Positions 1 to 8,746 of a stretch of 64,000 bases of DNA are shown here, in pieces (the first letter of the stretch is position 1; every line of letters begins with the position of its first letter). The DNA lies in NCBI GenBank assembly GCA_001464335.1, contig LNEV01000009.1, forward strand, positions 366,822 to 430,821, written 5' to 3'. Below the pieces are notes generated by a model that saw only the letters and a list, made by a program, of their open reading frames with translations, did not search any database and was not told where the DNA came from. This DNA comes from Rhizobiales bacterium Ga0077545 (lineage in GTDB: Bacteria > Pseudomonadota > Alphaproteobacteria > Rhizobiales > Methylopilaceae). The position numbers and the translations under genes were made by a program.

Positions 1-437
1 CGCATATTGGCAGGGATGTGACCATCGGTCCGTTTTCTCGGTTGCGCCCCGGCGCCTCGCTTGGCGACCACACCCGGATCGGCAACTTTGTCGAGATCAA
101 GAACGCCGTTCTCGATCGCGATGTGAAGGTCAACCATCTCGCCTATGTCGGCGATGCCAGCGTGGGGGCCGACGCGAACATCGGTGCCGGAGCGATCACC
201 TGTAACTACGACGGCGTCCGCAAGCAACGGACCGAGATAGGGGCAGGGGCTTTCATCGGCGTCAACTCGGCGCTGGTCGCACCGGTGTCGGTGGGCGCCG
301 GGGCCTATATCGCGACGGGAAGCGTGATTACTGACGACGTCCCGGCCAATGCCTTGGGAGTTGCTCGCTCTCGGCAGACGGTCAAAGAGGGCTGGGCCGA
401 GGAACGCCGCAAGAACAATCCGAAGCCCCCGAAATGA
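1..437 (+). CDS. glmU: Bifunctional GlmU, C-terminal fragment (acetyltransferase domain)
   Basis: This is the 3' end of glmU, cut by the window edge; the reading frame is open from base 3 and the true start lies outside. GlmU acetylates glucosamine-1-phosphate and uridylylates it to UDP-GlcNAc for peptidoglycan and LPS. Only the left-handed beta-helix acetyltransferase domain is visible. It has the hexapeptide rhythm (IG.G..I..), the NHLAYVGDA segment with the expected catalytic His, and the NYDG motif that binds substrate. glmS, the enzyme two steps earlier in the same pathway, follows 119 bp downstream on the same strand. The family is clear from these motifs. Confidence 0.95.
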   Translation, partial: HIGRDVTIGPFSRLRPGASLGDHTRIGNFVEIKNAVLDRDVKVNHLAYVGDASVGADANIGAGAITCNYDGVRKQRTEIGAGAFIGVNSALVAPVSVGAGAYIATGSVITDDVPANALGVARSRQTVKEGWAEERRKNNPKPPK

Positions 438-556
438 CTTCGACGGACTTCGAGAGCGAAAGTGCTTGGACCGACCTCGGTCAAATTCGGAAAATCTTCG
501 TGATTTGCGGTGAATCTTCCCGCCTTCTAAGCCTGATCATCGGCTGAGGACATTTT

Positions 557-2380
557 ATGTGCGGAATCGTTGGCATTCTTGGGAATGAGGCCGTCGCGCC
601 TTTGATCGTCGACGCGCTGAAGCGTCTCGAATATCGCGGCTATGACTCCGCAGGCGTCGCCACTCTCGAAAATGGGCGGCTCGACCGTCGCCGCGCGCCG
701 GGCAAACTCCGCACGCTGGAAGAAAAGCTGCGCCGCGAACCGCTGTCGGGTCACGCCGGTATCGGCCACACCCGCTGGGCGACCCATGGCACACCCAACG
801 AAACCAACGCGCATCCCCACGCGACCGAGCGGGTCGCGGTCGTGCACAACGGTATTATCGAGAACTACAGGGAGCTCCGCGATGACCTTGCCAAGCAAGG
901 CGTAAAATTCGAGAGCGAGACGGACACCGAAACCATTGTCCATCTCATCGAAGCAGAGCTCAACAACGGAAAGACGCCGGAAGAATCCGTACCAGCCGTA
1001 CTGAGCAAGTTGCGTGGTGCGTTCGCGCTCGCATTCCTCTTCAAAGGCGGCGACGATCTCATGATCGCGGCACGCCGGGGAAGCCCGCTCGCCGTCGGCC
1101 ATGGCGATGGCGAAATGTATGTCGGTTCGGATGCGATCGCGCTTGCACCGTTCACTGATCGCATCAGCTATCTCAACGACGGGGATTGCGCTTTTCTGAC
1201 CCGCAAGGGCGTCACCATCCGAGACAAGGATGGCCTCGGCTCGGTTGTCGAACGGCCGGTTCAGAAATCGAACGCCAGCGCCATGGTTATCGAAAAGGGC
1301 AATTACCGGCACTTCATGGCGAAGGAAATCGCCGAGCAGCCGGAAGTCGTCGGCCACACATTGGCGCATCACCTCGACATGAGCGCGGGCCGGGCGCGGA
1401 TTCCGGAGGGCATCGATTTCGCCAAGCTCGACCGGATCGCGTTCTCGGCGTGCGGCACCGCGTATTACGCCGCGCTCGTGGCGCGCTACTGGTTCGAGAA
1501 GTTCGCGCGCATGCCCGTCGACATCGATATCGCTTCGGAGTTCCGCTATCGCGAACCGCCGCTCAAAGAGGGCGGGCTTGCGATCCTGATTTCGCAGTCG
1601 GGAGAGACAGCCGACACGCTGGCGACGCTTCGCCATTGCCGTGCGCAGGGCATGCAGATCGCAAGCGTCGTCAATGTTCCGACATCGACCATCGCCCGTG
1701 AATCCGATGCGGTTTTCCCGACTTTGGCGGGACCGGAAATCGGTGTCGCCTCGACCAAGGCATTCACATGCCAGCTCGCGACACTCGCTTGCCTCGCCAT
1801 TGCAGCCGGGCGCGCGCGCGGCGTGTTGTCGGCTGAGGATGAAGAGCGGCTCGTCGGCGCGCTCATCGAACTGCCGCGCCTGATGGCCGAAACGCTGAAA
1901 CTTGAGCCTCAGATCGAACGCCTCGCCAAGGATTTTTCAAAGGCCCAGGACGCGCTCTATCTCGGCCGGGGAACATCGTTCCCCATCGCGCTCGAAGGAG
2001 CGCTCAAGCTGAAGGAGATTTCATACATACATGCGGAAGGTTATGCCGCTGGCGAGCTGAAGCACGGCCCAATCGCGCTTGTCGATGAAAAAGTGCCGGT
2101 GGTCGTCATCGCGCCTTACGACACGCTTTTCGAGAAAACCGTTTCCAACATGCAGGAAGTGGCTGCGCGCGGAGGCAAGGTTCTGCTGATCACGGACGAA
2201 GCGGGCGCCAAGGAGGCAGGCGGTGAGTTCGAAACGCTGATCGTGCCGACATCCTATGCCTTCGTGTCACCGATGATCTATGCGATCCCGATGCAGCTTC
2301 TGGCCTACCACACCGCCGTTTTCATGGGGACCGATGTCGACCAGCCGCGCAATCTCGCAAAATCGGTGACCGTGGAATAG
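557..2380 (+). CDS. glmS: Glutamine--fructose-6-phosphate aminotransferase (isomerizing)
   Basis: GlmS, 607 aa, a normal length. It makes glucosamine-6-phosphate from fructose-6-phosphate and glutamine, the first committed step of amino-sugar synthesis in the cytoplasm. The N-terminus is MCGIVGIL: the Cys right after the initiator Met is the glutaminase nucleophile, which fixes the start, and a GAGGA ribosome site lies just upstream. The glutamine amidotransferase domain covers roughly residues 1-220. Two SIS sugar-isomerase domains follow (SQSGETADTLATL near 350 and GRGTSFPIALEGALKLKEISYIHAEGYAAGELKHGP, in pieces, near 475-510). The C-terminus DQPRNLAKSVTVE is the usual one. I see no glmS ribozyme upstream, as expected outside Firmicutes. 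Confidence 0.97.
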   Translation: MCGIVGILGNEAVAPLIVDALKRLEYRGYDSAGVATLENGRLDRRRAPGKLRTLEEKLRREPLSGHAGIGHTRWATHGTPNETNAHPHATERVAVVHNGIIENYRELRDDLAKQGVKFESETDTETIVHLIEAELNNGKTPEESVPAVLSKLRGAFALAFLFKGGDDLMIAARRGSPLAVGHGDGEMYVGSDAIALAPFTDRISYLNDGDCAFLTRKGVTIRDKDGLGSVVERPVQKSNASAMVIEKGNYRHFMAKEIAEQPEVVGHTLAHHLDMSAGRARIPEGIDFAKLDRIAFSACGTAYYAALVARYWFEKFARMPVDIDIASEFRYREPPLKEGGLAILISQSGETADTLATLRHCRAQGMQIASVVNVPTSTIARESDAVFPTLAGPEIGVASTKAFTCQLATLACLAIAAGRARGVLSAEDEERLVGALIELPRLMAETLKLEPQIERLAKDFSKAQDALYLGRGTSFPIALEGALKLKEISYIHAEGYAAGELKHGPIALVDEKVPVVVIAPYDTLFEKTVSNMQEVAARGGKVLLITDEAGAKEAGGEFETLIVPTSYAFVSPMIYAIPMQLLAYHTAVFMGTDVDQPRNLAKSVTVE

Positions 2381-2403
2381 GCCAACAGGCACGGTGTCGG
2401 CTG

Positions 2404-2787
2404 TCAGGAAGGGCGTGTGCCGACATAGAGAGCGCTTGCCGAGAGCGCAATTCCTGCGACCCAAAGCGCGACAGGCGGGGCTCCGGAGAACCACGTCAGC
2501 GCGAAGGAAAAAGCCATCGCGGAGATTGCAATGATCTTGGCGCGCCTTGGGATCTTGCCGCTTTCCCGCCAGCCGACCACGCTCGGCCCTAGCTTCGGAT
2601 GATTCAACAGCCATGTCTCGAAGCGGGTGGATGAGCGCGTGAAACAGGCTGCGGAAAGAATCAGAAAAACGGTGCCCGGAAGCAGCGGCAGGACAAGCCC
2701 GGCGACACCCACGACGAGGAAAATACAGCCCAGAGCGAACAGGATCGGTCTGGTAACTTTGCTCAAGACGCTGCGGGTGCGGGTCAT
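2404..2787 (-). CDS. DUF454 / YbaN-family small membrane protein
   Basis: A small inner-membrane protein of the DUF454 (YbaN) family, whose function is unknown. It has an N-terminal hydrophobic stretch with the family's GVAGLVLPLLPGTVFLILSA-type core and a second hydrophobic pair at the C-terminus. Between them is the short cytoplasmic NHPKLGP...W segment typical of the family. I chose the Met at 2787 because an AGGG lies just before it and the protein (127 aa) then matches family length. A Met ten codons further upstream, at 2817, is possible. The gene converges on glmS with only about 23 bp between the stop codons. Confidence 0.8.
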   Translation of the reverse strand: MTRTRSVLSKVTRPILFALGCIFLVVGVAGLVLPLLPGTVFLILSAACFTRSSTRFETWLLNHPKLGPSVVGWRESGKIPRRAKIIAISAMAFSFALTWFSGAPPVALWVAGIALSASALYVGTRPS

Positions 2788-2887
2788 TGTCCCTGATATC
2801 GACAGGCTTGTGGCCAAACAAGGCCGTCAAAGGGCTCCGGCACTTTCAGAATATGACGTTTCCTAACAAGATCGGCGTTGAGAGACC

Positions 2888-3643
2888 ATGACCGACAAAC
2901 CTCCTTCGACGCCACCCACCTTTCCGCAGCCGGAGCCCATCACTCCGAAGCGCAGCATCGGCGCGACCTTGCGAGCCTATTTCATCACGGGGTTGCTCGT
3001 CGCCGGGCCACTGGCGATTACGGCTTATATCGTCTGGTGGCTGATCGCGCTCATCGACGATTGGGTGAGGCCGTTGATCCCCGCCGCCTACAATCCGGAA
3101 ACCTATCTCCGCTTTTCGGTTCCGGGCGTGGGCATTCTCGCCTCGTTCCTTGGGCTCACGCTGCTTGGGTTCCTTACGGCTAATCTTGTCGGCCGCACCT
3201 TGATCACGTTCGGCGAACGTATCCTTCAGAGAATGCCGTTCGTCAGCGGCGTCTACAGCGGGGTGAAGCAGGTTTTCCAGGCCGTTTTCCAGCAGGGACG
3301 GACAAGCTTTCGGCGTGTCGGGCTCATCGAATGGCCAGGTCCAGGACTATGGTCCCTTTGCCTGATCGCCGGAGAGACCAGCAGCATTGTCGCCGACCCG
3401 CTGCCCTCCGGGAAATACCTGAACGTTTTCGTTCCCTGCACGCCTAATCCAACGACCGGCTATTTTGTCGTGATGCGAGAAGACCTCATCAAGGATGTCG
3501 ATATCGCTCCAGACGAGGTCTTCAAGGTCATCATGTCCATGGGTATCGTCCAACCCACAGCGCGCGAGAAGCCAGCAATGACTACCGGACCGGAAGTCCA
3601 TCCCCTGCCGGGGCCGCGACAGCCAGAGGAACGGGAGCCATAG
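2888..3643 (+). CDS. DUF502 family membrane protein
   Basis: A 251-aa protein of the DUF502 family. Two transmembrane helices (about residues 30-55 and 80-105) are followed by a conserved soluble domain with the family segments FGERILQRMPFVSGVYSGVKQ and FVPCTPNPTTGY. The molecular role is not established. The last 62 bp overlap, tail to tail, the 3' end of the subtilisin-like protease gene on the other strand. The C-terminus beyond about residue 220 is Pro-rich and low-complexity, so the overlap affects only a variable tail. Confidence 0.82.
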   Translation: MTDKPPSTPPTFPQPEPITPKRSIGATLRAYFITGLLVAGPLAITAYIVWWLIALIDDWVRPLIPAAYNPETYLRFSVPGVGILASFLGLTLLGFLTANLVGRTLITFGERILQRMPFVSGVYSGVKQVFQAVFQQGRTSFRRVGLIEWPGPGLWSLCLIAGETSSIVADPLPSGKYLNVFVPCTPNPTTGYFVVMREDLIKDVDIAPDEVFKVIMSMGIVQPTAREKPAMTTGPEVHPLPGPRQPEEREP

Positions 3644-5123
3644 CCTCAAGCGCAGCAACCGGGTTCGCGAGACCCGCACCGAATTCACGGTCGCGTCCCT
3701 TGGCGCCAAGATCGCGCGCCGTACCGACGAGGACCGCATAGATCTCCTTCTGATCGGCCTCGGGATTTTGGGCGATCATCAGAGCCGCAATTCCGCTGAT
3801 ATAGGCGGTTGCGATCGAGGTGCCGGAGGTCACCGAGTAGGCCTTGTCGGGCGCAGGCAGAAGAATATCCACACCAGGGGCCGCCAAGGTCACGTAGGTG
3901 CCGCGGTTGGCGACTTTCAGAACACCATCCTCCGCGTCGACAGCCGTAACGGCAATGACACCGGATTCGGCGGCGGGATAGAGCGGAGGAGATTTCGGTC
4001 CCTGATTTCCGGCGGCGGCGATAATGACGATGTTCTTGTCGATGGCCGCTTTCACGACACGCGCCATCAGCGGATCACGTGGACCGGCGAACGATAGGTT
4101 GAAAACGCGGGCTCCTTTTTGGGCGGCCCAGTCCATGCCTTTAACGATATCAAAGCTCGTTCCGTCGCTGGTGCGGCCGTTTGGGGCGAAAGCCCGGACG
4201 TTCAGCAACCTTGCGCCGGGCGCGGAGCCCATGACCTGCTGATGCGCGACGATGGCGCCGGCCATACCCGTTCCATGCGTGTGTGCGACGAAGTCTCCGC
4301 CGACGGCATCATAGGTTTCCGTAATCGAACCCGCGAGCTCGGGATGATCGGCGTCGGCTCCGGAATCGATAAGGGCAACAAGCGTGGAGCCGCCAGACGT
4401 GATGGAATGCGCCTCGCGCAGGCCAAGCTTTTCGGCGGCATATTGCTGCGGACCAGCAGGGGCCGTTTCCTGCAGCGTATAGATGCGGTTGAGATTTGCT
4501 GCGGTGACGCGGCTGTCGTTGCGGAGCGCCTGAGCGACCGCCTGCGCAGACCGGCCTGCTGGAACGCGCCAGCGATGAAGCCGCGTGTTGAGCAGCGTGA
4601 TTTCCTGCGAACCGAGGCGCTCAATGCCCTGCTGTTGGGCGATCGCGTCGATCTCGCTTTGCGGAGTCGACAGAGGGAATTCGATAAGAACCTCATCCGG
4701 AGCGAAGTCTCGTCCGGCCGTCTGTCCGCGCGCGTCCGGAAGGCCGGAATCCCGCTTGGGGCTCTGCTTCGGCTTTTTCGCGGTTTCCGTCTTCCTGGCG
4801 GGGCGGCGTCTTGGAGCGGGTTCGATATATTCTTCCTCGTAGTAAGGCTCGGGAAGGATCATGGCACCGGGTGGGGGCGGATAAAGAGGCCTCAGATGGC
4901 GCGGAGGCGGGGGCGGGCGCCGTGGGCGCCGGTAGCAATCATTGTATGCGCACGGATCGTAGACTTCGAAATCGCCACCACCGCGCATGCCGCCTCCTCC
5001 CGGAGCGGGAGCGGCGAACTGGGCTGCCGCTTCGCCGGGCGTGCCGAGAAAAACGCCGGTCGCCACCGTGAGGGTGGAAGCTGCCACGAAAGCGGCATTC
5101 AGGAGAACAGCGGGAAAACGCAT
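3582..5123 (-). CDS. Secreted S8 (subtilisin-like) serine protease, last gene of a sigma/anti-sigma operon
   Basis: A 513-aa subtilase. Residues 1-35 form a signal peptide ending in AAAQ, followed by a Pro/Arg/Tyr-rich linker (about 36-140). A fervidolysin-like propeptide domain follows (about 143-213, EVLIEFPLST...RLHRWRVPAG). The peptidase domain has the catalytic triad Asp253 (ALIDSGADADH), His283 (HTHGTGMAGAI) and Ser436 (SGTSIATAYISG), plus oxyanion Asn373 (AAAGNQG). It is therefore expected to be an active periplasmic or secreted enzyme. An AAGGAG site precedes the ATG. It lies 22 bp after the anti-sigma gene and is probably cotranscribed with it. Its propeptide resembles the anti-sigma C-terminus (see findings). 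Confidence 0.9.
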   Translation of the reverse strand: MRFPAVLLNAAFVAASTLTVATGVFLGTPGEAAAQFAAPAPGGGGMRGGGDFEVYDPCAYNDCYRRPRRPPPPPRHLRPLYPPPPGAMILPEPYYEEEYIEPAPRRRPARKTETAKKPKQSPKRDSGLPDARGQTAGRDFAPDEVLIEFPLSTPQSEIDAIAQQQGIERLGSQEITLLNTRLHRWRVPAGRSAQAVAQALRNDSRVTAANLNRIYTLQETAPAGPQQYAAEKLGLREAHSITSGGSTLVALIDSGADADHPELAGSITETYDAVGGDFVAHTHGTGMAGAIVAHQQVMGSAPGARLLNVRAFAPNGRTSDGTSFDIVKGMDWAAQKGARVFNLSFAGPRDPLMARVVKAAIDKNIVIIAAAGNQGPKSPPLYPAAESGVIAVTAVDAEDGVLKVANRGTYVTLAAPGVDILLPAPDKAYSVTSGTSIATAYISGIAALMIAQNPEADQKEIYAVLVGTARDLGAKGRDREFGAGLANPVAALEAMAPVPLAVAAPAGDGLPVR

Positions 5124-5145
5124 GGCGATTTCTCCTTAAACAACA

Positions 5146-5823
5146 TCAGGATGCAGGGGCGACGAACCGCACGATTTCGGGCTTGGCCCGCAACATTTCC
5201 ACGACGCGCTCGACTCCGGCCTTATCGAGAGTGCTGGGCCCGATCCGGACACGGTAAATGCCCGCGGCAGGACCATCGACAATGACGCCGCCAGCTTCCT
5301 TCAGCGCTGTTTCGATGTCGGCTGCTGTTGCCGTAGGCACGAAGTTCACGAGGATCTGCGGACCGGAGGTAACAACCGCATTGGGGGCTGTCGCCGTTTC
5401 AAAACCCGGGGTGCTTGTATCGCCGCCGATCGTGCCGACCAGAACTCCGGCCTGCAGCGCAATGACAAGCGCCGCGGCCGAAGCCGCCATCGCGAGAGTG
5501 CGCGGGCTTGCGAGCGAAAGTTTTTCGCCAAGCCAGGAGGAAAAGCTGAAACGCGGCTTGTAAACACGCGGATTAGCGGCCTGTTCAGCATCGATCGCCG
5601 CGAACAGTTTGTCGGCTGCCGCACGTGAAGGCACACCAAGGCTTTCGTTCAGGAGCAGCGTTTCGGATGCTTCCTCGCGGATGTCTTCCAACCGCGCGGC
5701 GAGTTCAGGATCGCTTGCGATGGCGTCGGCCACGCGCCGCGTTTCCGTCGCGCTGAGGGTGCCCGCCGCGTACCAGGGCAGGAGCATGGAGATTTCGGCT
5801 CTGTTGTCCTGTTTCGTCGTCAT
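5146..5823 (-). CDS. Membrane-anchored anti-sigma factor
   Basis: A 225-aa protein read as an anti-sigma factor for the ECF gene directly upstream. The N-terminal cytoplasmic part starts with a LLPWYAAGTLSATE segment typical of anti-sigma domains without the Zn-binding His/Cys set. One transmembrane helix lies near 109-132. The outer domain (about 156-222, ILVNFVPTATAADIETALKEAG...) resembles the propeptide of the neighbouring protease. The start at 5823 is favoured because its ATG overlaps the sigma stop as TGATG and a GAGG lies 9 nt upstream. An in-frame ATG three codons earlier sits directly against the GAGG. Translational coupling would keep sigma and anti-sigma in balance. Confidence 0.85.
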   Translation of the reverse strand: MTTKQDNRAEISMLLPWYAAGTLSATETRRVADAIASDPELAARLEDIREEASETLLLNESLGVPSRAAADKLFAAIDAEQAANPRVYKPRFSFSSWLGEKLSLASPRTLAMAASAAALVIALQAGVLVGTIGGDTSTPGFETATAPNAVVTSGPQILVNFVPTATAADIETALKEAGGVIVDGPAAGIYRVRIGPSTLDKAGVERVVEMLRAKPEIVRFVAPAS

Positions 5824-6392
5824 CACGGCCATCCTCGATCGATGCCGGCGGTCTTGAGCAGCTCGGACAACCGTTTGCGCGCGTAAAACAGGCGCGTCTT
5901 CACGGTGTTCTCCGGAATTCCGAGAATCTCGCTCGCTTCTTCCACGGTCTTTTCGTGGTAGTAGACGAGATCGACAATCTCCCGGTGGTCCGTGGACAGG
6001 GCATTCAGGCATTCACGCAATGCCGCCGCCTTGTCCTTTTTCTGGATCGTCACTTCCGGCGAGTCCGCGTCGTCCTCAATGGCTTCGGCGGCTTCGTCGT
6101 CCAGTTCTCCTTCGGATCTCTTCCGCAGAGAACTTAGCGCCTTGAAGCGGGCAATCGAGAGGAGCCAGGTCGAAACACTCGATCGGCCCTCGAATTTGCC
6201 TGCCTGACGCCAGACATCCAGAAACACTTCGCTGATCAAATCCTCCGCTGTTGCCTCATTGCGTACGAGCCGGAGCACAAAGCGGAAGACGCGGACCTGA
6301 TACCGGGCGAACAGAACCTGCATCGCCAGCCGGTCGCCAGCGGCGATACGGCTGATGAGGAGTTCGTCCGGTGTCGCGGTCTGTGCAGCCAC
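5823..6392 (-). CDS. ECF-type RNA polymerase sigma factor
   Basis: A 189-aa extracytoplasmic-function sigma factor, first gene of a three-gene minus-strand operon. Region 2 covers about residues 25-95 (AEDLISEVFLDVWRQAGKF, then STWLLSIARFKAL). Region 4 covers about 125-180 (EIVDLVYYHEKTVEEASEIL followed by GIPENTVKTRLFYARKRL, the helix-turn-helix for the -35 element). An acidic linker separates them. The factor should direct RNA polymerase to a small regulon when the membrane anti-sigma releases it. I could not identify its autoregulated promoter with confidence in the roughly 150 bp upstream. Confidence 0.92.
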   Translation of the reverse strand: MAAQTATPDELLISRIAAGDRLAMQVLFARYQVRVFRFVLRLVRNEATAEDLISEVFLDVWRQAGKFEGRSSVSTWLLSIARFKALSSLRKRSEGELDDEAAEAIEDDADSPEVTIQKKDKAAALRECLNALSTDHREIVDLVYYHEKTVEEASEILGIPENTVKTRLFYARKRLSELLKTAGIDRGWP

Positions 6393-6514
6393 GCTTCTTG
6401 CTCTACTCAGCTATAGGTCGCGGAAAGACGACGTCGGGTTCAACGTCACGAGCTTGCTACAGAAGTTTTATTTCGGGAAGGTTTCGTTTCCCACGAATAC
6501 CTATTCGGCAGAAC

Positions 6515-6540
6515 GAAAAAGCCGTTCTTTCTAACGGTTT
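6515..6540 (-). terminator. Candidate intrinsic terminator after recG
   Basis: An inverted repeat CCGTT/AACGG (6522-6526 and 6533-6537), extendable by G-T and A-T pairs, with a 6-nt loop. Read on the minus strand it is followed by CTTTTTC. It begins a few bases after the recG stop and lies before the sigma gene, so it probably ends recG transcription. The core stem is only 5 bp, so strength is uncertain. Confidence 0.5.
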
Positions 6541-6545
6541 CCCGA

Positions 6546-8639
6546 TCAGCCCGCGCGCAGCAGCTTTGCTGCCTCCTCCCGTTCGAACAGGTGAAGAAGG
6601 GTGCGAAGGGCTGCGCCGCGGGGCCCGGTGAGACCGGGATCGCGATCGAGCAGCAGGGTTGCCTCCTTGCGGGCCGCCTCCAGCAGTTCGCTATAAATCT
6701 CGACGCCCGCCAGCCGCGTGCCGGGCAAGCCGCTCTGGCGGGTGCCCAGAAGTTCGCCTTCGCCCCGCAGGCGCAGATCCTCTTCGGCAATGCGAAAGCC
6801 GTCTTCGGTCTCACGCATGATCTTGAGGCGGGCTTCGGCGGTCTCGCCGAGGGGGGATTTATAGACGAGAAGACAGGTCGATTTCGCCGCGCCGCGCCCA
6901 ACCCGGCCCCGGAGCTGATGGAGCTGAGCGAGACCGAAACGCTCGGCATGTTCGATGACGATGATGTTCGCTTCCGGAACATCGACGCCGACTTCGATGA
7001 CGGTGGTGGCAACGAGAATCCGCACCTCGCCGGCGGCAAAACGCGCCATGACCGCGTCTTTTTCGCTGCCTTTCATCTTGCCGTGGACGAGTGCGACCTG
7101 GCCCTGAAAATGATGGTCGAGATCGCGGAATCGCTCTTCGGCGGCAGCTGCATCGACGAGTTCGGATTCGGACACCAGCGGGCAGACCCAATAGACACGC
7201 GCGCCGGTTTCAAGTTGACGGCGCAGCCCTTCGATCACTTCGTCGAGGCGCTCGTTGGAGACGATCCGCGTGTCGATGGGCTGGCGTCCGGCGGGCTTTT
7301 CGTGAAGGGCCGAAACATCCATGTCGCCGAAATAGGTCAACACGAGCGTGCGCGGGATCGGCGTTGCCGTCATCACGAGAACATCGACGGCCTCTCCCTT
7401 TGCCGCGAGCGCAAGACGCTGATGAACGCCGAAACGGTGCTGCTCGTCGACAACGGCGAACGCAAGATCCTTGAACGCAACGCTTTCCTGAAACAATGCG
7501 TGGGTGCCGAGCAGCACATCCACGGTTCCGGCCGCAATGGCGGCGAGGAGCGTCTCGCGTTCTTTGCCTTTTTCGCGTCCGGTGAGGATCGCAACGCGCA
7601 GACCGGCCGCCTCGGCCAGAGGCCGGATCGTCTTGAGATGCTGCCGGGCGAGGATTTCGGTCGGAGCCATCAAAGCTGCCTGGCGGCCCGCTTCGACGAC
7701 GCTTGCCATTGCGAGCAGAGCCACGACCGTTTTGCCCGAACCCACATCGCCCTGCAGAAGACGCAGCATGCGCTCGGGCTTTGCGAGATCGCCGCGAATG
7801 TCGTGAATCGCATGCTGCTGCGACGAGGTCAGGCGGAAGGGCAGCACGTCTTCCAATCGTCGCACGATATGGCCGTCGCCGGCGCTCGAACGGCCGTGCT
7901 GGCGGCGCATATGGGCGCGGACAAGGCTGAGAGCCAATTGTCCGGACAGGAGTTCGTCATAGGCCAGCCGGTGCCGGGCGGGGCTTTCGGGGAGCGCGTC
8001 CTCCGGCTGGCGCGGATGGTGCAGATGCCGCAGCGCATCGCGAAACGCCGGCCAGTGACGCGAGGCGACCAGATTGGGGTCCAGCCATTCGGGCAGTTCC
8101 GGAATACGCTCCACGGCACCGCGCGTCGCACGTCCGATCAGGTTCTGCGTGACGCCTTCCACCAGCGGATAGACCGGCTCGACCGGCGGAAGCCGGGACA
8201 TGCCGGCCTCGTCCAGGATCTTGTCGGGGTGCACCATCTGGAGTGTCGCCTCGTAGAGTTCGAGGCGGCCGGAAATCCAGCGCTTGGCGCCAACCGGCAA
8301 CGACCGTTCCACATATGTGCGGTTGGTGCCGAAAAAGATGAGGGTGATCCAGCCGGTGCCGTCCGTGACGACCACGCGATAGGGCGCACGCGGACGGTTG
8401 CGCGGGGCAGGGTGATGCTCCTCGACCGTAACCTCGACCGTGACCACGCCGCCGGGCTGGGCATCGGCGATTTTCGGCCTTTGGCGGCGGTCGACGATGC
8501 CGCTCGGCAGATGAAAGAGCACATCGAGCACGCGCGGCTCACGGCCGAGCAGACGCGCGAGGGGTTTTGCGGTTTTCTCCCCAAGCCCTGTCAGGGTCTC
8601 GACGGATGCAAAGAGCGGATTGAGGGCCGAGGGGCGCAT
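6546..8639 (-). CDS. recG: ATP-dependent DNA helicase RecG
   Basis: RecG, 697 aa from the chosen start, a normal family length. It reverses stalled replication forks and branch-migrates Holliday junctions. The N-terminal wedge/OB domain covers about residues 1-230. Walker A is GDVGSGKTVVALLA, the DExH-like box is VVDEQHRFGVHQR, motif III is MTATPIPRTL, and the helicase C part has the RGRVGRG motif near the C-terminus. The frame stays open upstream to 8765, but that would run over the start of divergent sdhE. The Met at 8639 (MRPSALNPLFASVETLTGLG) gives the conserved N-terminus. It is divergent from sdhE-mfd, an order common in this lineage. Confidence 0.95.
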   Translation of the reverse strand: MRPSALNPLFASVETLTGLGEKTAKPLARLLGREPRVLDVLFHLPSGIVDRRQRPKIADAQPGGVVTVEVTVEEHHPAPRNRPRAPYRVVVTDGTGWITLIFFGTNRTYVERSLPVGAKRWISGRLELYEATLQMVHPDKILDEAGMSRLPPVEPVYPLVEGVTQNLIGRATRGAVERIPELPEWLDPNLVASRHWPAFRDALRHLHHPRQPEDALPESPARHRLAYDELLSGQLALSLVRAHMRRQHGRSSAGDGHIVRRLEDVLPFRLTSSQQHAIHDIRGDLAKPERMLRLLQGDVGSGKTVVALLAMASVVEAGRQAALMAPTEILARQHLKTIRPLAEAAGLRVAILTGREKGKERETLLAAIAAGTVDVLLGTHALFQESVAFKDLAFAVVDEQHRFGVHQRLALAAKGEAVDVLVMTATPIPRTLVLTYFGDMDVSALHEKPAGRQPIDTRIVSNERLDEVIEGLRRQLETGARVYWVCPLVSESELVDAAAAEERFRDLDHHFQGQVALVHGKMKGSEKDAVMARFAAGEVRILVATTVIEVGVDVPEANIIVIEHAERFGLAQLHQLRGRVGRGAAKSTCLLVYKSPLGETAEARLKIMRETEDGFRIAEEDLRLRGEGELLGTRQSGLPGTRLAGVEIYSELLEAARKEATLLLDRDPGLTGPRGAALRTLLHLFEREEAAKLLRAG

Positions 8640-8746
8640 ATCTGCCTGACGGTGCGTCGGAATCGGGCGCGCCGCAATGGCACGCCTCATCGGGTTGTTC
8701 CATATGCTTGTTGCGGCGCGCGTCTCAACTACATAAAGCGTTCCTC

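Noticed and set aside
438..556. glmS ribozyme or other riboswitch upstream of glmS
   Set aside because: The 119-bp gap lacks the conserved ribozyme core, and the ribozyme is not expected in alphaproteobacteria.
527..1636. 369-codon minus-strand frame opposite glmS
   Set aside because: glmS is unambiguous and the antisense frame is a codon-bias shadow.
4119..5285. 388-codon plus-strand frame opposite the subtilisin-like protease
   Set aside because: The minus strand carries signal peptide, catalytic triad and operon context; the plus frame has none of these.
6393..6514. EcfG-type (GGAAC-N-CGTT) promoter for the ECF sigma gene
   Set aside because: GGAAA-like and CGTT-like pieces exist on the minus strand, but the spacing is wrong and the first overlaps the recG terminator; not strong enough to call.
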